Origin: Micromonospora chaiyaphumensis
GTDB taxonomy: Bacteria > Actinomycetota > Actinomycetes > Mycobacteriales > Micromonosporaceae
DNA length: 64,000 bases
NCBI RefSeq assembly: GCF_900091435.1
Contig: NZ_FMCS01000016.1
Location: 1 to 64,000, forward strand
Direction of reading: 5' to 3'
This document shows positions 55,482 to 64,000 of this stretch, in pieces. How positions within the stretch are numbered: position 1 is the first letter of the stretch; each line of letters opens with the position of its first letter. The notes beneath the pieces were generated by a model, which saw only the letters and a list, made by a program, of their open reading frames with translations, made no database searches and had not been told where the DNA came from. The translations under genes and the position numbers were made by a program.

Positions 55482-55748
55482 TCAGGCCGAGAACGAGGCG
55501 ACGCGCTTGGCGATCGCCGACTTCCGGTTGGCCGCCTGGTTGGCGTGGATGACACCCTTGCTGGCAGCCTTGTCCAGCTTGCGGGTGGCCTCACGCATGA
55601 GGGTGGTGGCCTTCTCGGTGTCGCCCGCCTCGGCAGCCTCGTGGAACTTCCGGATGGCGGTCTTCAGCGACGACTTGACCGACTTGTTACGCAGCCGGCG
55701 CTTCTCGTTCTGCCGGTTGCGCTTGATCTGGGACTTGATGTTCGCCAC
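55482..55748 (-). CDS. rpsT: 30S ribosomal protein S20
   Basis: An 88-residue primary 16S rRNA-binding protein. MANIKSQIKRNRQNEKRRLR and the C-terminal KGVIHANQAANRKSAIAKRV are diagnostic. It is a single-gene unit on the strand opposite to holA, as in other actinobacteria, with a strong terminator. Confidence 0.98.
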   Translation of the reverse strand: MANIKSQIKRNRQNEKRRLRNKSVKSSLKTAIRKFHEAAEAGDTEKATTLMREATRKLDKAASKGVIHANQAANRKSAIAKRVASFSA

Positions 55749-55897
55749 GCGACAGCCTCGTCTTGATAGCTCGGGTTGGTCTGCTTCCGCGCACGACGAG
55801 CATGCGTCATCGCCGCGCGAAAAGCCAGGTTACCAGGTCGCCCCGGGACGAGCCAAAACGCCTCGGCCGCCCCTGCTGATCGACTCCACCCCGGCGA

Positions 55898-55932
55898 GGT
55901 GGCGGTATCCGGCACGCCGGGATACCACCACC
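55898..55932 (-). terminator. Hairpin after the phosphotransferase gene
   Basis: GGTGGCGGTATCC (55898-55910) pairs with GGATACCACCACC (55920-55932), one base unpaired. It lies 40 bases beyond the stop of the gene at 55972-56943, in its direction. The CACCCCGGCGAG sequence flanks it on both sides as a direct repeat. The rest of the 223-base gap to rpsT holds the rpsT promoter region, with no element I can name. Confidence 0.6.
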
Positions 55933-55971
55933 CCGGCGAGCTGGAGTGAATCAAGCGGCCGGGTAGCCGCG

Positions 55972-56943
55972 TCAGGCCCAGCCCTGGCGGGTGGCGAGCC
56001 AGGCCAGGGCCTGCTCACCGCTCCAGCGCTGGTGCGCCCGGAGGTGCGGGGAGGCGGTGGACGCGCCGGCGTCGGCGCCGGTGAGGAAGTAGCCCGAGAG
56101 TGCGGCGAGGGTCACGTCCAGCGCGTCGGCGGGAGCGCCCGCCGCGGCCGGGTGACCGGCGAAGGCGGCGTCCACGTCGAGGCCGCTGGCGTACCCGGTG
56201 ATCAGCAGGGTGACCAGGTCGAACCAGGCGGGGCCGTGGCACAGCCAGTTCCAGTCGCAGATCCAGGCCCGGCCGGCGGCGTCCAGCAGCAGGTTGTCCA
56301 CCCGCAGGTCGCCGTGGGCCAGGCCGGGGGCGGCGTCGGCGTAGCCGGGCAGGCGGGACTCCAGCGCGGCCAGTTCGGGCAGCGGGGCCCAGGGCGGCAG
56401 CGCCGGTGCCGGTTCCCGGCCGGCGACCACCTCGCCCCACCAGAGGATGTCGTCCCGGGCCAGGTCGGCGAGGCGCGGGAGCCCGAGCGCGACGAGCTCC
56501 GCGGGTGGCACGGCGAGCGCGGCGGCCACCTCGGCGTACGCGGTGAGGGCGGCGTCCAGCTCGGCCGGGTCCCAGGGCAGCCGGGGCGTGTGCCCGTCGA
56601 CCGCGTCCAGGGCGAGCGCGTACCAGCCGGCCTCGGTGAGCGCCCAGCGCGGCCGGGGGACCGGCAGGCCGGCGGGGAGGCGGGCCAGGACATCGGCCTC
56701 GTGGGCGTACCAGTCGACCAGGTGCCGCTGCTCGGCCAGCGCCGCCGCCTTCACGAAGACCGGCCCGCCGGCCGGGCCGTGGAGGACGGCGGCGAAGCCC
56801 CGGGTGAAGCCCGCGCCGGCCGGCCGGACCGTCACCGGGGTGCCGCCGAGCCGGGCCGCCAGCGCGTCGCGCAGCCCGGCCGGCAGCTCGGCCCAGTCGG
56901 GGCGGAGCGCTGTCGCGTCGTAGGGCACCGGGGGCAGGGACAT
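55972..56943 (-). CDS. Phosphotransferase family protein (APH/ChoK-like)
   Basis: A 323-residue kinase-like protein. LAHGDLRVDNLLLD is the catalytic loop with the conserved Asp and Asn, and ICDWNWLCHGP the metal-binding DWxx segment. The N-terminal lobe has the FVKAAAL lysine. The family includes aminoglycoside, homoserine and choline kinases; the substrate cannot be told and resistance is not implied. ATG at 56943 (MSLPP) is used; a GTG at 56970 is an alternative. It is divergent from the DUF4240 gene. Confidence 0.85.
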   Translation of the reverse strand: MSLPPVPYDATALRPDWAELPAGLRDALAARLGGTPVTVRPAGAGFTRGFAAVLHGPAGGPVFVKAAALAEQRHLVDWYAHEADVLARLPAGLPVPRPRWALTEAGWYALALDAVDGHTPRLPWDPAELDAALTAYAEVAAALAVPPAELVALGLPRLADLARDDILWWGEVVAGREPAPALPPWAPLPELAALESRLPGYADAAPGLAHGDLRVDNLLLDAAGRAWICDWNWLCHGPAWFDLVTLLITGYASGLDVDAAFAGHPAAAGAPADALDVTLAALSGYFLTGADAGASTASPHLRAHQRWSGEQALAWLATRQGWA

Positions 56944-57005
56944 CGCGGGCACCCGCCCATGCTCCCGCACCGGGACGTCGGTGTGCTCTGCCAGACTGCG
57001 AGGCC

Positions 57006-57542
57006 ATGAGGACCGACGAGTTCTGGCAGTTGATCGACAGCGCCCGCGCCGGGGGCGGGGGCGAGGCCGCGGCGGTCGCCGCCCGCGCGGTCGCCCTGCT
57101 CGCCGAGCGGGACCCGGAGGAGATCGTCGGGTACGCCCACCACCAGCAGCGGGTGCTCGCCGCCTCCTACAAGGTCGACCTGTGGGGCGCGGCCTACCTG
57201 ATCAACGGGGGCGCCTCGGACGACGGCTTCGAATACTTCCGGGGCTGGCTCATGACCCAGGGCCGGGCGGTGTTCGCCCGGGCGGTCGCCGACCCGGACT
57301 CCCTCGCCGAGCTGCCGCAGGTGCGGGCCGCCGCGCTCAGCGGCGAGGAGTTCGAGTGCGAGGACATGCTGGCGGTGCCGTGGGAGGCCTACCGGAAGGC
57401 CACCGCGGCCGACCTGCCGGCGGACCGGGACCCGGTGCGGGCGCCCGACCTGAACGACTTCTGGGACTTCGACGACGAGGACGAGGCGCGGCGGCACCTG
57501 CCGAAGCTCGCCGCGCTCTTCGCCGAGCCGCCCGAGGAGTGA
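57006..57542 (+). CDS. DUF4240 protein
   Basis: A 178-residue protein. MRTDEFWQLIDSARA, LYxxSYKVDLWGAAYLINGG and SDDGFEYFRGWLMTQGR match DUF4240, found widely in bacteria and of unknown function. A CAGACT hexamer ends eight bases before the ATG. It is upstream of lepA, which starts after a 123-base gap holding a small GGCCGGC/GCCGGCC hairpin. Confidence 0.92.
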   Translation: MRTDEFWQLIDSARAGGGGEAAAVAARAVALLAERDPEEIVGYAHHQQRVLAASYKVDLWGAAYLINGGASDDGFEYFRGWLMTQGRAVFARAVADPDSLAELPQVRAAALSGEEFECEDMLAVPWEAYRKATAADLPADRDPVRAPDLNDFWDFDDEDEARRHLPKLAALFAEPPEE

Positions 57543-57665
57543 CGCCCGGGGAGTGACGCCGGACGAGTGCCGGGGGAGCACCGGCGCGCCCCGGACGACG
57601 TGGGAGCATAGAGGGGGCCGGCGGCGCGCCGGCCCGCTCACGTCAGCCGACCAGAACGGACCGCT

Positions 57666-59543
<1,878 letters not shown>

Positions 59544-59556
59544 GCCTCCGCGCCAC

Positions 59557-59616
59557 ACGGCCGGCCCCCGCACGCGCGGGGTGCCGGCCGTTTCGCGTAC
59601 GCCCGAAGATTTTTTC
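59557..59616 (+). terminator. lepA terminator
   Basis: ACGGCCGGC (59557-59565) pairs with GCCGGCCGT (59583-59591), extended by CCCGC/GCGGG inside, followed by TTTCG and, 20 bases later, a six-T run (GATTTTTTCC). Confidence 0.8.
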
Positions 59617-59685
59617 CTCGATGGCCGGTACCGCTCCCACCTGCGTGATCGCCGGTGGACGCGCGGCACCCCGGCGGGCGGTGCG

Positions 59686-59711
59686 GTTTGGGTTTTCGGC
59701 GGGTCGGGAAC
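59686..59711 (+). promoter_or_regulatory. Promoter of the first GlsB-like gene
   Basis: GTTT (59686-59689), 16 bases, GGGAAC (59706-59711): a sigma-B/F-like arrangement with one mismatch in the -10. The whole block from 59685 to about 59742 is duplicated before the second gene. A CACAC-AGACC-GTGTG hairpin (about 59731-59745) follows in the leader. Confidence 0.45.
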
Positions 59712-59769
59712 TTACCGGTCACGACAGGAACCACACAGACCGTGTGAAACTTCTTAGAAGGAGAAGACC

Positions 59770-60057
59770 GTGGACCTCACCGTCTGGGGCATCATCACCG
59801 CGCTCGTCGTTGGTCTGATCGTCGGCGCGCTGGGCCGCCTGGTCGTGCCGGGCCGCCAGAACATGCCGATCTGGCTGCACATGCTGATCGGCGTCGGCGC
59901 CGCGCTGCTGGGCACCGTCCTGGCCCGCGCCATGGGCATCGCCACCGAGACCTCAGGCATCGACTGGATGGAGCTGCTGGTCCAGGTCGTGCTGGCCGCC
60001 ATCGCCGTGGCCCTGGTGGCCGGCGTGGGTCGCCGCCGCAGCGTCTCGCGCTACTGA
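59770..60057 (+). CDS. GlsB/YeaQ/YmgE family stress-response membrane protein, copy 1
   Basis: A 95-residue protein with three helices. LTVWGIITALVVGLIVGALG and RLVVPGRQNMPIWLHMLIGV are the family motifs (Transgly_assoc). In other bacteria the family is induced under general stress. The GTG start follows AGAAGGAGAAG. It has a close paralogue 550 bases downstream. Confidence 0.93.
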   Translation: MDLTVWGIITALVVGLIVGALGRLVVPGRQNMPIWLHMLIGVGAALLGTVLARAMGIATETSGIDWMELLVQVVLAAIAVALVAGVGRRRSVSRY

Positions 60058-60077
60058 CGCACCTCGCCTTGCGCCTC

Positions 60078-60111
60078 AGCGGGCGCCCGACCGGCCGGTC
60101 GGGCGCCCGCT
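60078..60111 (+). terminator. Terminator of GlsB copy 1
   Basis: A perfect 34-base palindrome, AGCGGGCGCCCGACCGG joined directly to its complement, 20 bases after the stop. Almost the same palindrome ends copy 2. Confidence 0.85.
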
Positions 60112-60231
60112 GGCGTTCGGGCATTGAACGCGGTCAGCCGCCAAATGGCCGGTCGGCCGCTTTCCGCATGACCGGATCCGGCCCGGAAATCCCAGGTCAG
60201 GGCCGTTGTGGGCAATTCGTTCCCGGAGTCG

Positions 60232-60257
60232 GTTTGGATTTTCGGCGGGTCGGGCAC
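60232..60257 (+). promoter_or_regulatory. Promoter of the second GlsB-like gene
   Basis: GTTT (60232-60235), 16 bases, GGGCAC (60252-60257), the same spacing as copy 1. The leader hairpin is CACACGA-CA-TCGTGTG, with a different loop but a preserved stem. Confidence 0.45.
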
Positions 60258-60319
60258 TTAGCGGTCACGACAGGAACCACACGACATCGTGTGACTCATT
60301 CAGAAGAAGGAGGGCGACC

Positions 60320-60604
60320 GTGGAGCTCACCGTTTGGGGCATCATCACCGCGCTCATCGTTGGTCTGATCGTCGGCGCTCTGGGCCGCCTGGTCGTCCCG
60401 GGCCGCCAGAACATGCCGATGTGGCTGCACATGCTGATCGGCGTCGGCGCCGCGCTGCTGGGCACGATCGTCGCGCGGGCCTCGGGCTTCGCCGACACCG
60501 CCGGCATCGACTGGCGTGAGCTGCTGCTGCAGGTGCTGTTCGCCGCCATCGGCGTGGCCCTGGTGGCCGGCGTGGGTCGCCGTCGCGGCGTCTCGCGCTA
60601 CTGA
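60320..60604 (+). CDS. GlsB/YeaQ/YmgE family stress-response membrane protein, copy 2
   Basis: A 94-residue paralogue of the protein at 59770-60057, with the same three helices, LTVWGIITALIVGLIVGALG, and an identical VPGRQNMP motif. The differences cluster in the second loop (RASGFADTAGIDW). GTG follows AAGAAGGAGG. Promoter, gene and terminator are duplicated as one unit. Confidence 0.93.
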   Translation: MELTVWGIITALIVGLIVGALGRLVVPGRQNMPMWLHMLIGVGAALLGTIVARASGFADTAGIDWRELLLQVLFAAIGVALVAGVGRRRGVSRY

Positions 60605-60624
60605 CCCCCACCGCCGAAGCGCCG

Positions 60625-60660
60625 AAGCGGGCGCCCGACCGACCGGTCGGGCGCCCGCTT
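60625..60660 (+). terminator. Terminator of GlsB copy 2
   Basis: AAGCGGGCGCCCGACC (60625-60640), a four-base loop and the complementary GGTCGGGCGCCCGCTT (60645-60660). It matches the copy-1 terminator over most of the stem. Confidence 0.85.
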
Positions 60661-60749
60661 CCGTCTCCCTGAGCTGCCCGGACGGCACCCCTGCCGCCCG
60701 GGCCCACGGCTGTTGTACGGTCGCCACGGCCGCCCGCCGCGAGTACCCC

Positions 60750-60779
60750 CTGTTGTAAAGGAAATTTTCCTACTAAGGT
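60750..60779 (+). promoter_or_regulatory. Promoter with internal palindromic operator, sugar ABC operon
   Basis: A possible -35 CTGTTG (60750-60755) and -10 TAAGGT (60774-60779), with the 13-base palindrome AGGAAATTTTCCT (60759-60771) exactly in the spacer. A repressor bound there would block the polymerase. The AGGAAA-x-TTTCCT core resembles operators of ROK- or LacI-type sugar regulators in actinobacteria, but the regulator is not in the window. Confidence 0.55.
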
Positions 60780-60824
60780 GCGGCGGAGAAGGTTAGTGCC
60801 AAACGGCCCCGAGGGAGATATGGC

Positions 60825-62117
60825 GTGAACAGGTGGAAGCGGCTGGCCCCGGTCACCGCCATCGTGGCCTCGGCCGCGATGGTGCTGTCCGGGTGCGGTG
60901 GCTCCGGCGACGACGACAAGGCCGCGGACAACAGCAAGCTGACGGTCTGGATGATGGGTGAGGGCGGCGACGCCCAGACCAAGTTCCTCGACGGCGTCGA
61001 GGCGGAGTTCAAGAAGAAGCACCCCGAGACCGACGTCGTGGTGCAGTACATCCCCTGGCTCGAGGCGCCGAAGAAGTTCCAGGCCGCGCTCGCCGGCGGT
61101 GAGGGCCCGGACGTCACCGAGCTGGGCAACACCGAGACGCAGGGCTGGGCGGCGCAGGAGGCCCTCGCCGACGTCACGGAGAAGTTCAACGGCTGGTCCG
61201 AGGGCAAGGACATCCTTCCCGATCTCGTGAAGAACGCCCAGCTCGACGGCAAGCAGTACGGCGTCCCGTGGTACGCCGGCGTGCGCGCCATCTACTACCG
61301 CACCGACTGGTTCGCCGAGGCGGGCGTGAAGCCGCCGACGACCTGGGACGAGCTGGTCACCGCCGCGAAGACCGTCCAGGCCAAGAAGCCCGGCACCTAC
61401 GGCATCGCGCTGCCCGGCAACTCCGAGCTGCCGTTCTACTCGTTCCTCTGGGCGGCCGGCGCGGAGATCGCCACCAAGGACGGCGACAACTGGAAGTCCG
61501 GCTACAACACGCCGGAGGCGCAGAAGGCCGTCAAGTTCTGGACCGACCTGGTGACCGTGCACAAGGTGGCCCCGCCGGCCGCCGCCGCCTGGAACGAGGT
61601 CGACGCCCGCACCCAGTTCGCCACCGGCAAGGCCGCCATGGCGTTCGCCGGCAGCTGGCAGGGCGGCGCCATGAAGAAGGACAACCCGGACATCGAGAAG
61701 GTGTGGGGCACGTTCCCCATCCCCGGTCCGGACGGCAAGGCCGCACCGGCCTTCGCCGGCGGCTCCGACATCGCCCTCTGGAAGGACAGCAAGCGGCAGG
61801 CCCTGGCCTGGGACTACCTGACCGTGCTGCTCAGCAAGCAGAAGGACCAGGAGTTCGCCAGCAGCCTCGGCTTCTTCCCGGTCTACAAGGACCTGGTCAG
61901 CGGCGGCAACTACGCCAACGACAAGGTGATGGCGGCGTTCGCCACCGCCATGCAGAACACCAAGCTGACCCCGCTCACCCCGAAGTGGGTGGAGGTGAGC
62001 CGCACCAAGACGGTGACCCAGGCCATGAACAGCTCGGTCATCAAGGGTCAGAAGACGGTCGAGAAGGCCACCGCCGACGCGGCCACCGAGATGGAAAGCA
62101 TCCTCAACGCCAAGTGA
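60825..62117 (+). CDS. Extracellular solute-binding lipoprotein, carbohydrate ABC importer
   Basis: A 430-residue family-1 sugar-binding protein. The signal peptide ends in the lipobox LSGC, giving an acylated cysteine near residue 25. LTVWMMGEGGDAQTKFLDG, then GPDVTELGNTETQGWAAQ, are typical of the first lobe; GVPWYAGVRAIYYRTDWFAEAG and AFAGSWQGG are in the hinge and ligand region. The sugar is not determined by the sequence. It heads an operon with two permeases. GTG follows GAGGGAG. No ATPase gene is present, so a shared MsiK-type ATPase is likely. Confidence 0.94.
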   Translation: MNRWKRLAPVTAIVASAAMVLSGCGGSGDDDKAADNSKLTVWMMGEGGDAQTKFLDGVEAEFKKKHPETDVVVQYIPWLEAPKKFQAALAGGEGPDVTELGNTETQGWAAQEALADVTEKFNGWSEGKDILPDLVKNAQLDGKQYGVPWYAGVRAIYYRTDWFAEAGVKPPTTWDELVTAAKTVQAKKPGTYGIALPGNSELPFYSFLWAAGAEIATKDGDNWKSGYNTPEAQKAVKFWTDLVTVHKVAPPAAAAWNEVDARTQFATGKAAMAFAGSWQGGAMKKDNPDIEKVWGTFPIPGPDGKAAPAFAGGSDIALWKDSKRQALAWDYLTVLLSKQKDQEFASSLGFFPVYKDLVSGGNYANDKVMAAFATAMQNTKLTPLTPKWVEVSRTKTVTQAMNSSVIKGQKTVEKATADAATEMESILNAK

Positions 62118-63100
62118 CCACGCTGACCGAGGCCACCGGCGAAGCCGCCGCGCGGGAGACCCCCGCGCGGCGGCGCCGCCGTGTGGACCGCCTCCCGTAC
62201 CTGTTGCTCCTGCCCTGCCTGGCGATCATCGGGGTGCTGCTGCTCTGGCCGCTCGGCCAGGTCGTGATGATGTCCTTCTACAAGCTGGACAGCGTCCGGC
62301 AGCTGCGGGGGGACCGCGAGTGGCCGTGGGTGGGCCTGGCCAACTACGCGCAGATCCTCGGCGACCCGTTCTTCCGTACGGTGCTGCGCAACACCGTGCT
62401 CTTCGCCGTGGCCAACGTGGTGCTCACCATGATCCTCGGCACCCTGGTCGGGCTGCTGCTCAACCGGCTCGGCAAGAAGATGGCCACGTTCGTGGCGAGC
62501 TGCGTGATGCTGGCCTGGGCCACCCCGGCACTGACCGGCACCATCGTCTGGAAGTGGATCTTCGACGACACGAGCGGCCTGGTGACCTGGCTGTTCAACA
62601 AGCTTCCGGACGGGCTCTCGACGGCCCTGTTCGGGCGCAGCGACTGGACCGGCTACGGCTGGTTCAACGACCCGCTGCTCTTCTTCGGCATCCTCACCCT
62701 CGTGGTGGTCTGGCACTCGTTCCCGTTCATCGCCGTCAGCGTGCTGGCCGGGCTGAAGAGCGTGCCGAGCGAGCTCCAGGAGGCCGCCCGGGTGGACGGG
62801 GCCGGCCCGTGGCGGGTCTTCTGGTCCGTCACCTTCCCGATGCTGCGGCCGGTCTTCGGCATCCTCGTGGTGCTCTCCACGATCTGGGACTTCAAGGTGT
62901 TCACCCAGCAGTTCGTGCTGGCCGGCGGCACCCAGGACCGGTCGACGTTCATGCTGTCGATCTACTCGTACGCGGAGGCGTTCTCGCCGCCGCCGAAGTA
63001 CGGCCTGGGCTCGGCGATCGCCGTCATCCTCACCCTGATCCTGCTGGTGGTGACCGGCGTGTACGTCCGTATGGTGCTCCGGCAGGAGGACGAGTCGTGA
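62114..63100 (+). CDS. Sugar ABC transporter permease (MalF-type)
   Basis: A 328-residue inner-membrane permease with six to seven helices. The EAA loop ELQEAARVDGAGPWRVFWSV (conserved E-A-A-x-x-D-G-A) contacts the ATPase. The N-terminus is a basic, cytoplasmic arm RRRRRVDRLPYLLLLPCL. The GTG start overlaps the binding-protein stop (GTGA), and its own stop overlaps the next gene. Confidence 0.95.
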   Translation: MTTLTEATGEAAARETPARRRRRVDRLPYLLLLPCLAIIGVLLLWPLGQVVMMSFYKLDSVRQLRGDREWPWVGLANYAQILGDPFFRTVLRNTVLFAVANVVLTMILGTLVGLLLNRLGKKMATFVASCVMLAWATPALTGTIVWKWIFDDTSGLVTWLFNKLPDGLSTALFGRSDWTGYGWFNDPLLFFGILTLVVVWHSFPFIAVSVLAGLKSVPSELQEAARVDGAGPWRVFWSVTFPMLRPVFGILVVLSTIWDFKVFTQQFVLAGGTQDRSTFMLSIYSYAEAFSPPPKYGLGSAIAVILTLILLVVTGVYVRMVLRQEDES

Positions 63101-63927
63101 AGAAGATCGCCCTCAACGGCGCCGGCCTGCTGGTCGCGCTCTTCGCGGCCTTCCCCGTCTACTGGATGGTCGCCACCTCGCTGAAGCCCAACAAGGAGAT
63201 CTTCTCGGCCACGCCGCGCCCGGTGCCGGCGGAGCCGACCCTGGAGCACTACCGGGAGATCCTCACCGGCAACCTGATCCCGGGCGTGACCTTCACGGAC
63301 TTCTTCCTCAACAGCGCGCTGGTCGCGGTGGCCACCGTGCTGCTGAGCGGGCTGGTCGCGCTGCTCGCCGCGACCGCGGTGGCCCGGTTCCGCTTCAAGC
63401 TCCGCACCACCTTCCTCATCCTGCTGCTCGTGGTGCAGATGATCCCGCTGGAGGCGCTGGTCATCCCGCTGTTCCTGATGATCCAGCGGCTCGGGCTCTA
63501 CAACACCCTGCCCAGCCTGATCCTCACCTACCTCGGCTTCTCGCTGCCGTTCGCGGTGTGGATGCTGCGTGGCTTCGTGGCCGCGGTGCCCAAGGAACTG
63601 GAGGAGGCGGCGGCCATCGACGGGGCCAGCCGGGCCCAGACCTTCCGCAAGGTGCTCTTCCCGCTGGTCGCGCCCGGCCTCGTGGCCACCAGCATCTTCT
63701 CCTTCATCACCGCCTGGAACGAGCTGATCTTCGCGTTGACCTTTGTCAACGACCAGCACAAGTACACGCTGCCGGTGGCCATGACCTTTTTCTTCGGGCG
63801 CGACGACACTGCCTGGGGTTCGGTGATGGCCGCCTCGACGCTGTTCACGCTGCCGGTGGTCGTCTTCTTCCTGCTGGTCCAGCGCCGGATGGTCTCCGGC
63901 CTGGTCGCCGGGGCGGTCAAGGGCTGA
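63097..63927 (+). CDS. Sugar ABC transporter permease (MalG-type)
   Basis: A 276-residue second permease with six helices. The EAA loop is ELEEAAAIDGASRAQTFRKV. It starts with GTG overlapping the previous stop. It is the last gene of the operon visible, since the next start codon (63995) has its own candidate promoter. Confidence 0.95.
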   Translation: MKKIALNGAGLLVALFAAFPVYWMVATSLKPNKEIFSATPRPVPAEPTLEHYREILTGNLIPGVTFTDFFLNSALVAVATVLLSGLVALLAATAVARFRFKLRTTFLILLLVVQMIPLEALVIPLFLMIQRLGLYNTLPSLILTYLGFSLPFAVWMLRGFVAAVPKELEEAAAIDGASRAQTFRKVLFPLVAPGLVATSIFSFITAWNELIFALTFVNDQHKYTLPVAMTFFFGRDDTAWGSVMAASTLFTLPVVVFFLLVQRRMVSGLVAGAVKG

Positions 63928-63981
63928 GCGGTCCGCCGGGCGCCGGGAGGAACCCGTTTCCCCGCGCCCGGTGGCGGCCCC

Positions 63982-64000
63982 TAGGCTGGCGGCCATGACG
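63982..64000 (+). promoter_or_regulatory. Leaderless start of the next gene, truncated at the window end
   Basis: TAGGCT (63982-63987) ends seven bases before ATG (63995-63997), followed by ACG. The pattern is that of the other leaderless starts in the window. Only the first two codons are inside, so the product cannot be named. Confidence 0.45.

Noticed and set aside
55972..56943. Aminoglycoside resistance gene
   Set aside because: The APH fold is shared by many metabolic kinases, and nothing in the sequence or context points to an antibiotic.

Overview
The window comes from the chromosome of a high-GC actinomycete, most likely Micromonospora or a close relative in the Micromonosporaceae. 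The composition is above 70 % GC, GTG starts are very common, and the gene order matches actinobacterial core blocks (valS-folC-ndk; rne-rplU-rpmA-obg; nadD-rsfS-gpgP-degV-comEA-comEC-holA-rpsT-lepA). Genus assignment is inference, because only the 23S tail and the 5S rRNA are present as markers.

Layout. 0-0.3 kb: end of an rRNA operon with a strong terminator. 0.3-7.4 kb: a membrane-anchored hypothetical protein, valS, folC, a DUF4233 protein, a membrane/VOC fusion and ndk. 7.4-10.6 kb: an ECF41-type sigma factor with its carboxymuconolactone-decarboxylase partner, and a PhoD-like phosphatase. 10.6-14.0 kb: ileS under a T-box leader of the ultrashort, translation-controlling type. 14-18 kb: PlsC, an iron-sulfur photolyase and a long proline-rich membrane protein whose C-terminus resembles the protein at 319-996. 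18-30.4 kb: the radical-SAM pair TIGR03960/TIGR03936, split by a small type VII secretion-like cassette (two candidate substrates and a mycosin), then rne, rplU, rpmA and obg.

30.5-43 kb is an accessory, stress-flavoured region: small membrane proteins (DUF6766, DUF4383, holin-superfamily, DUF3618), a glycosyltransferase, SRPBCC and zinc alcohol dehydrogenase genes, an HPP protein, a molybdopterin oxidoreductase that has lost its N-terminal 4Fe-4S ligands, a helical partner protein and a CYP152 peroxygenase. Several carry a GNNT-N15/16-GGGTA(C/G)-like promoter, which suggests one sigma-B/F-type general stress regulon.

43-59.5 kb returns to the core: pepN, nadD, rsfS, gpgP, degV, an SDR, a small zinc-ribbon/HTH pair, comEA, comEC, holA, rpsT, a phosphotransferase, a DUF4240 protein and lepA. 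A run of 20 G lies between pepN and nadD. 59.6-60.7 kb holds two tandem copies of a GlsB/YeaQ gene, each with promoter and terminator. 60.8-63.9 kb is a carbohydrate ABC importer operon with a palindromic operator inside its promoter. The window ends at the start codon of another gene.

Many genes have a TANNNT-like hexamer 6-7 bases before the start codon, indicating leaderless transcripts. Others overlap by four bases (ATGA or GTGA) in translationally coupled pairs.
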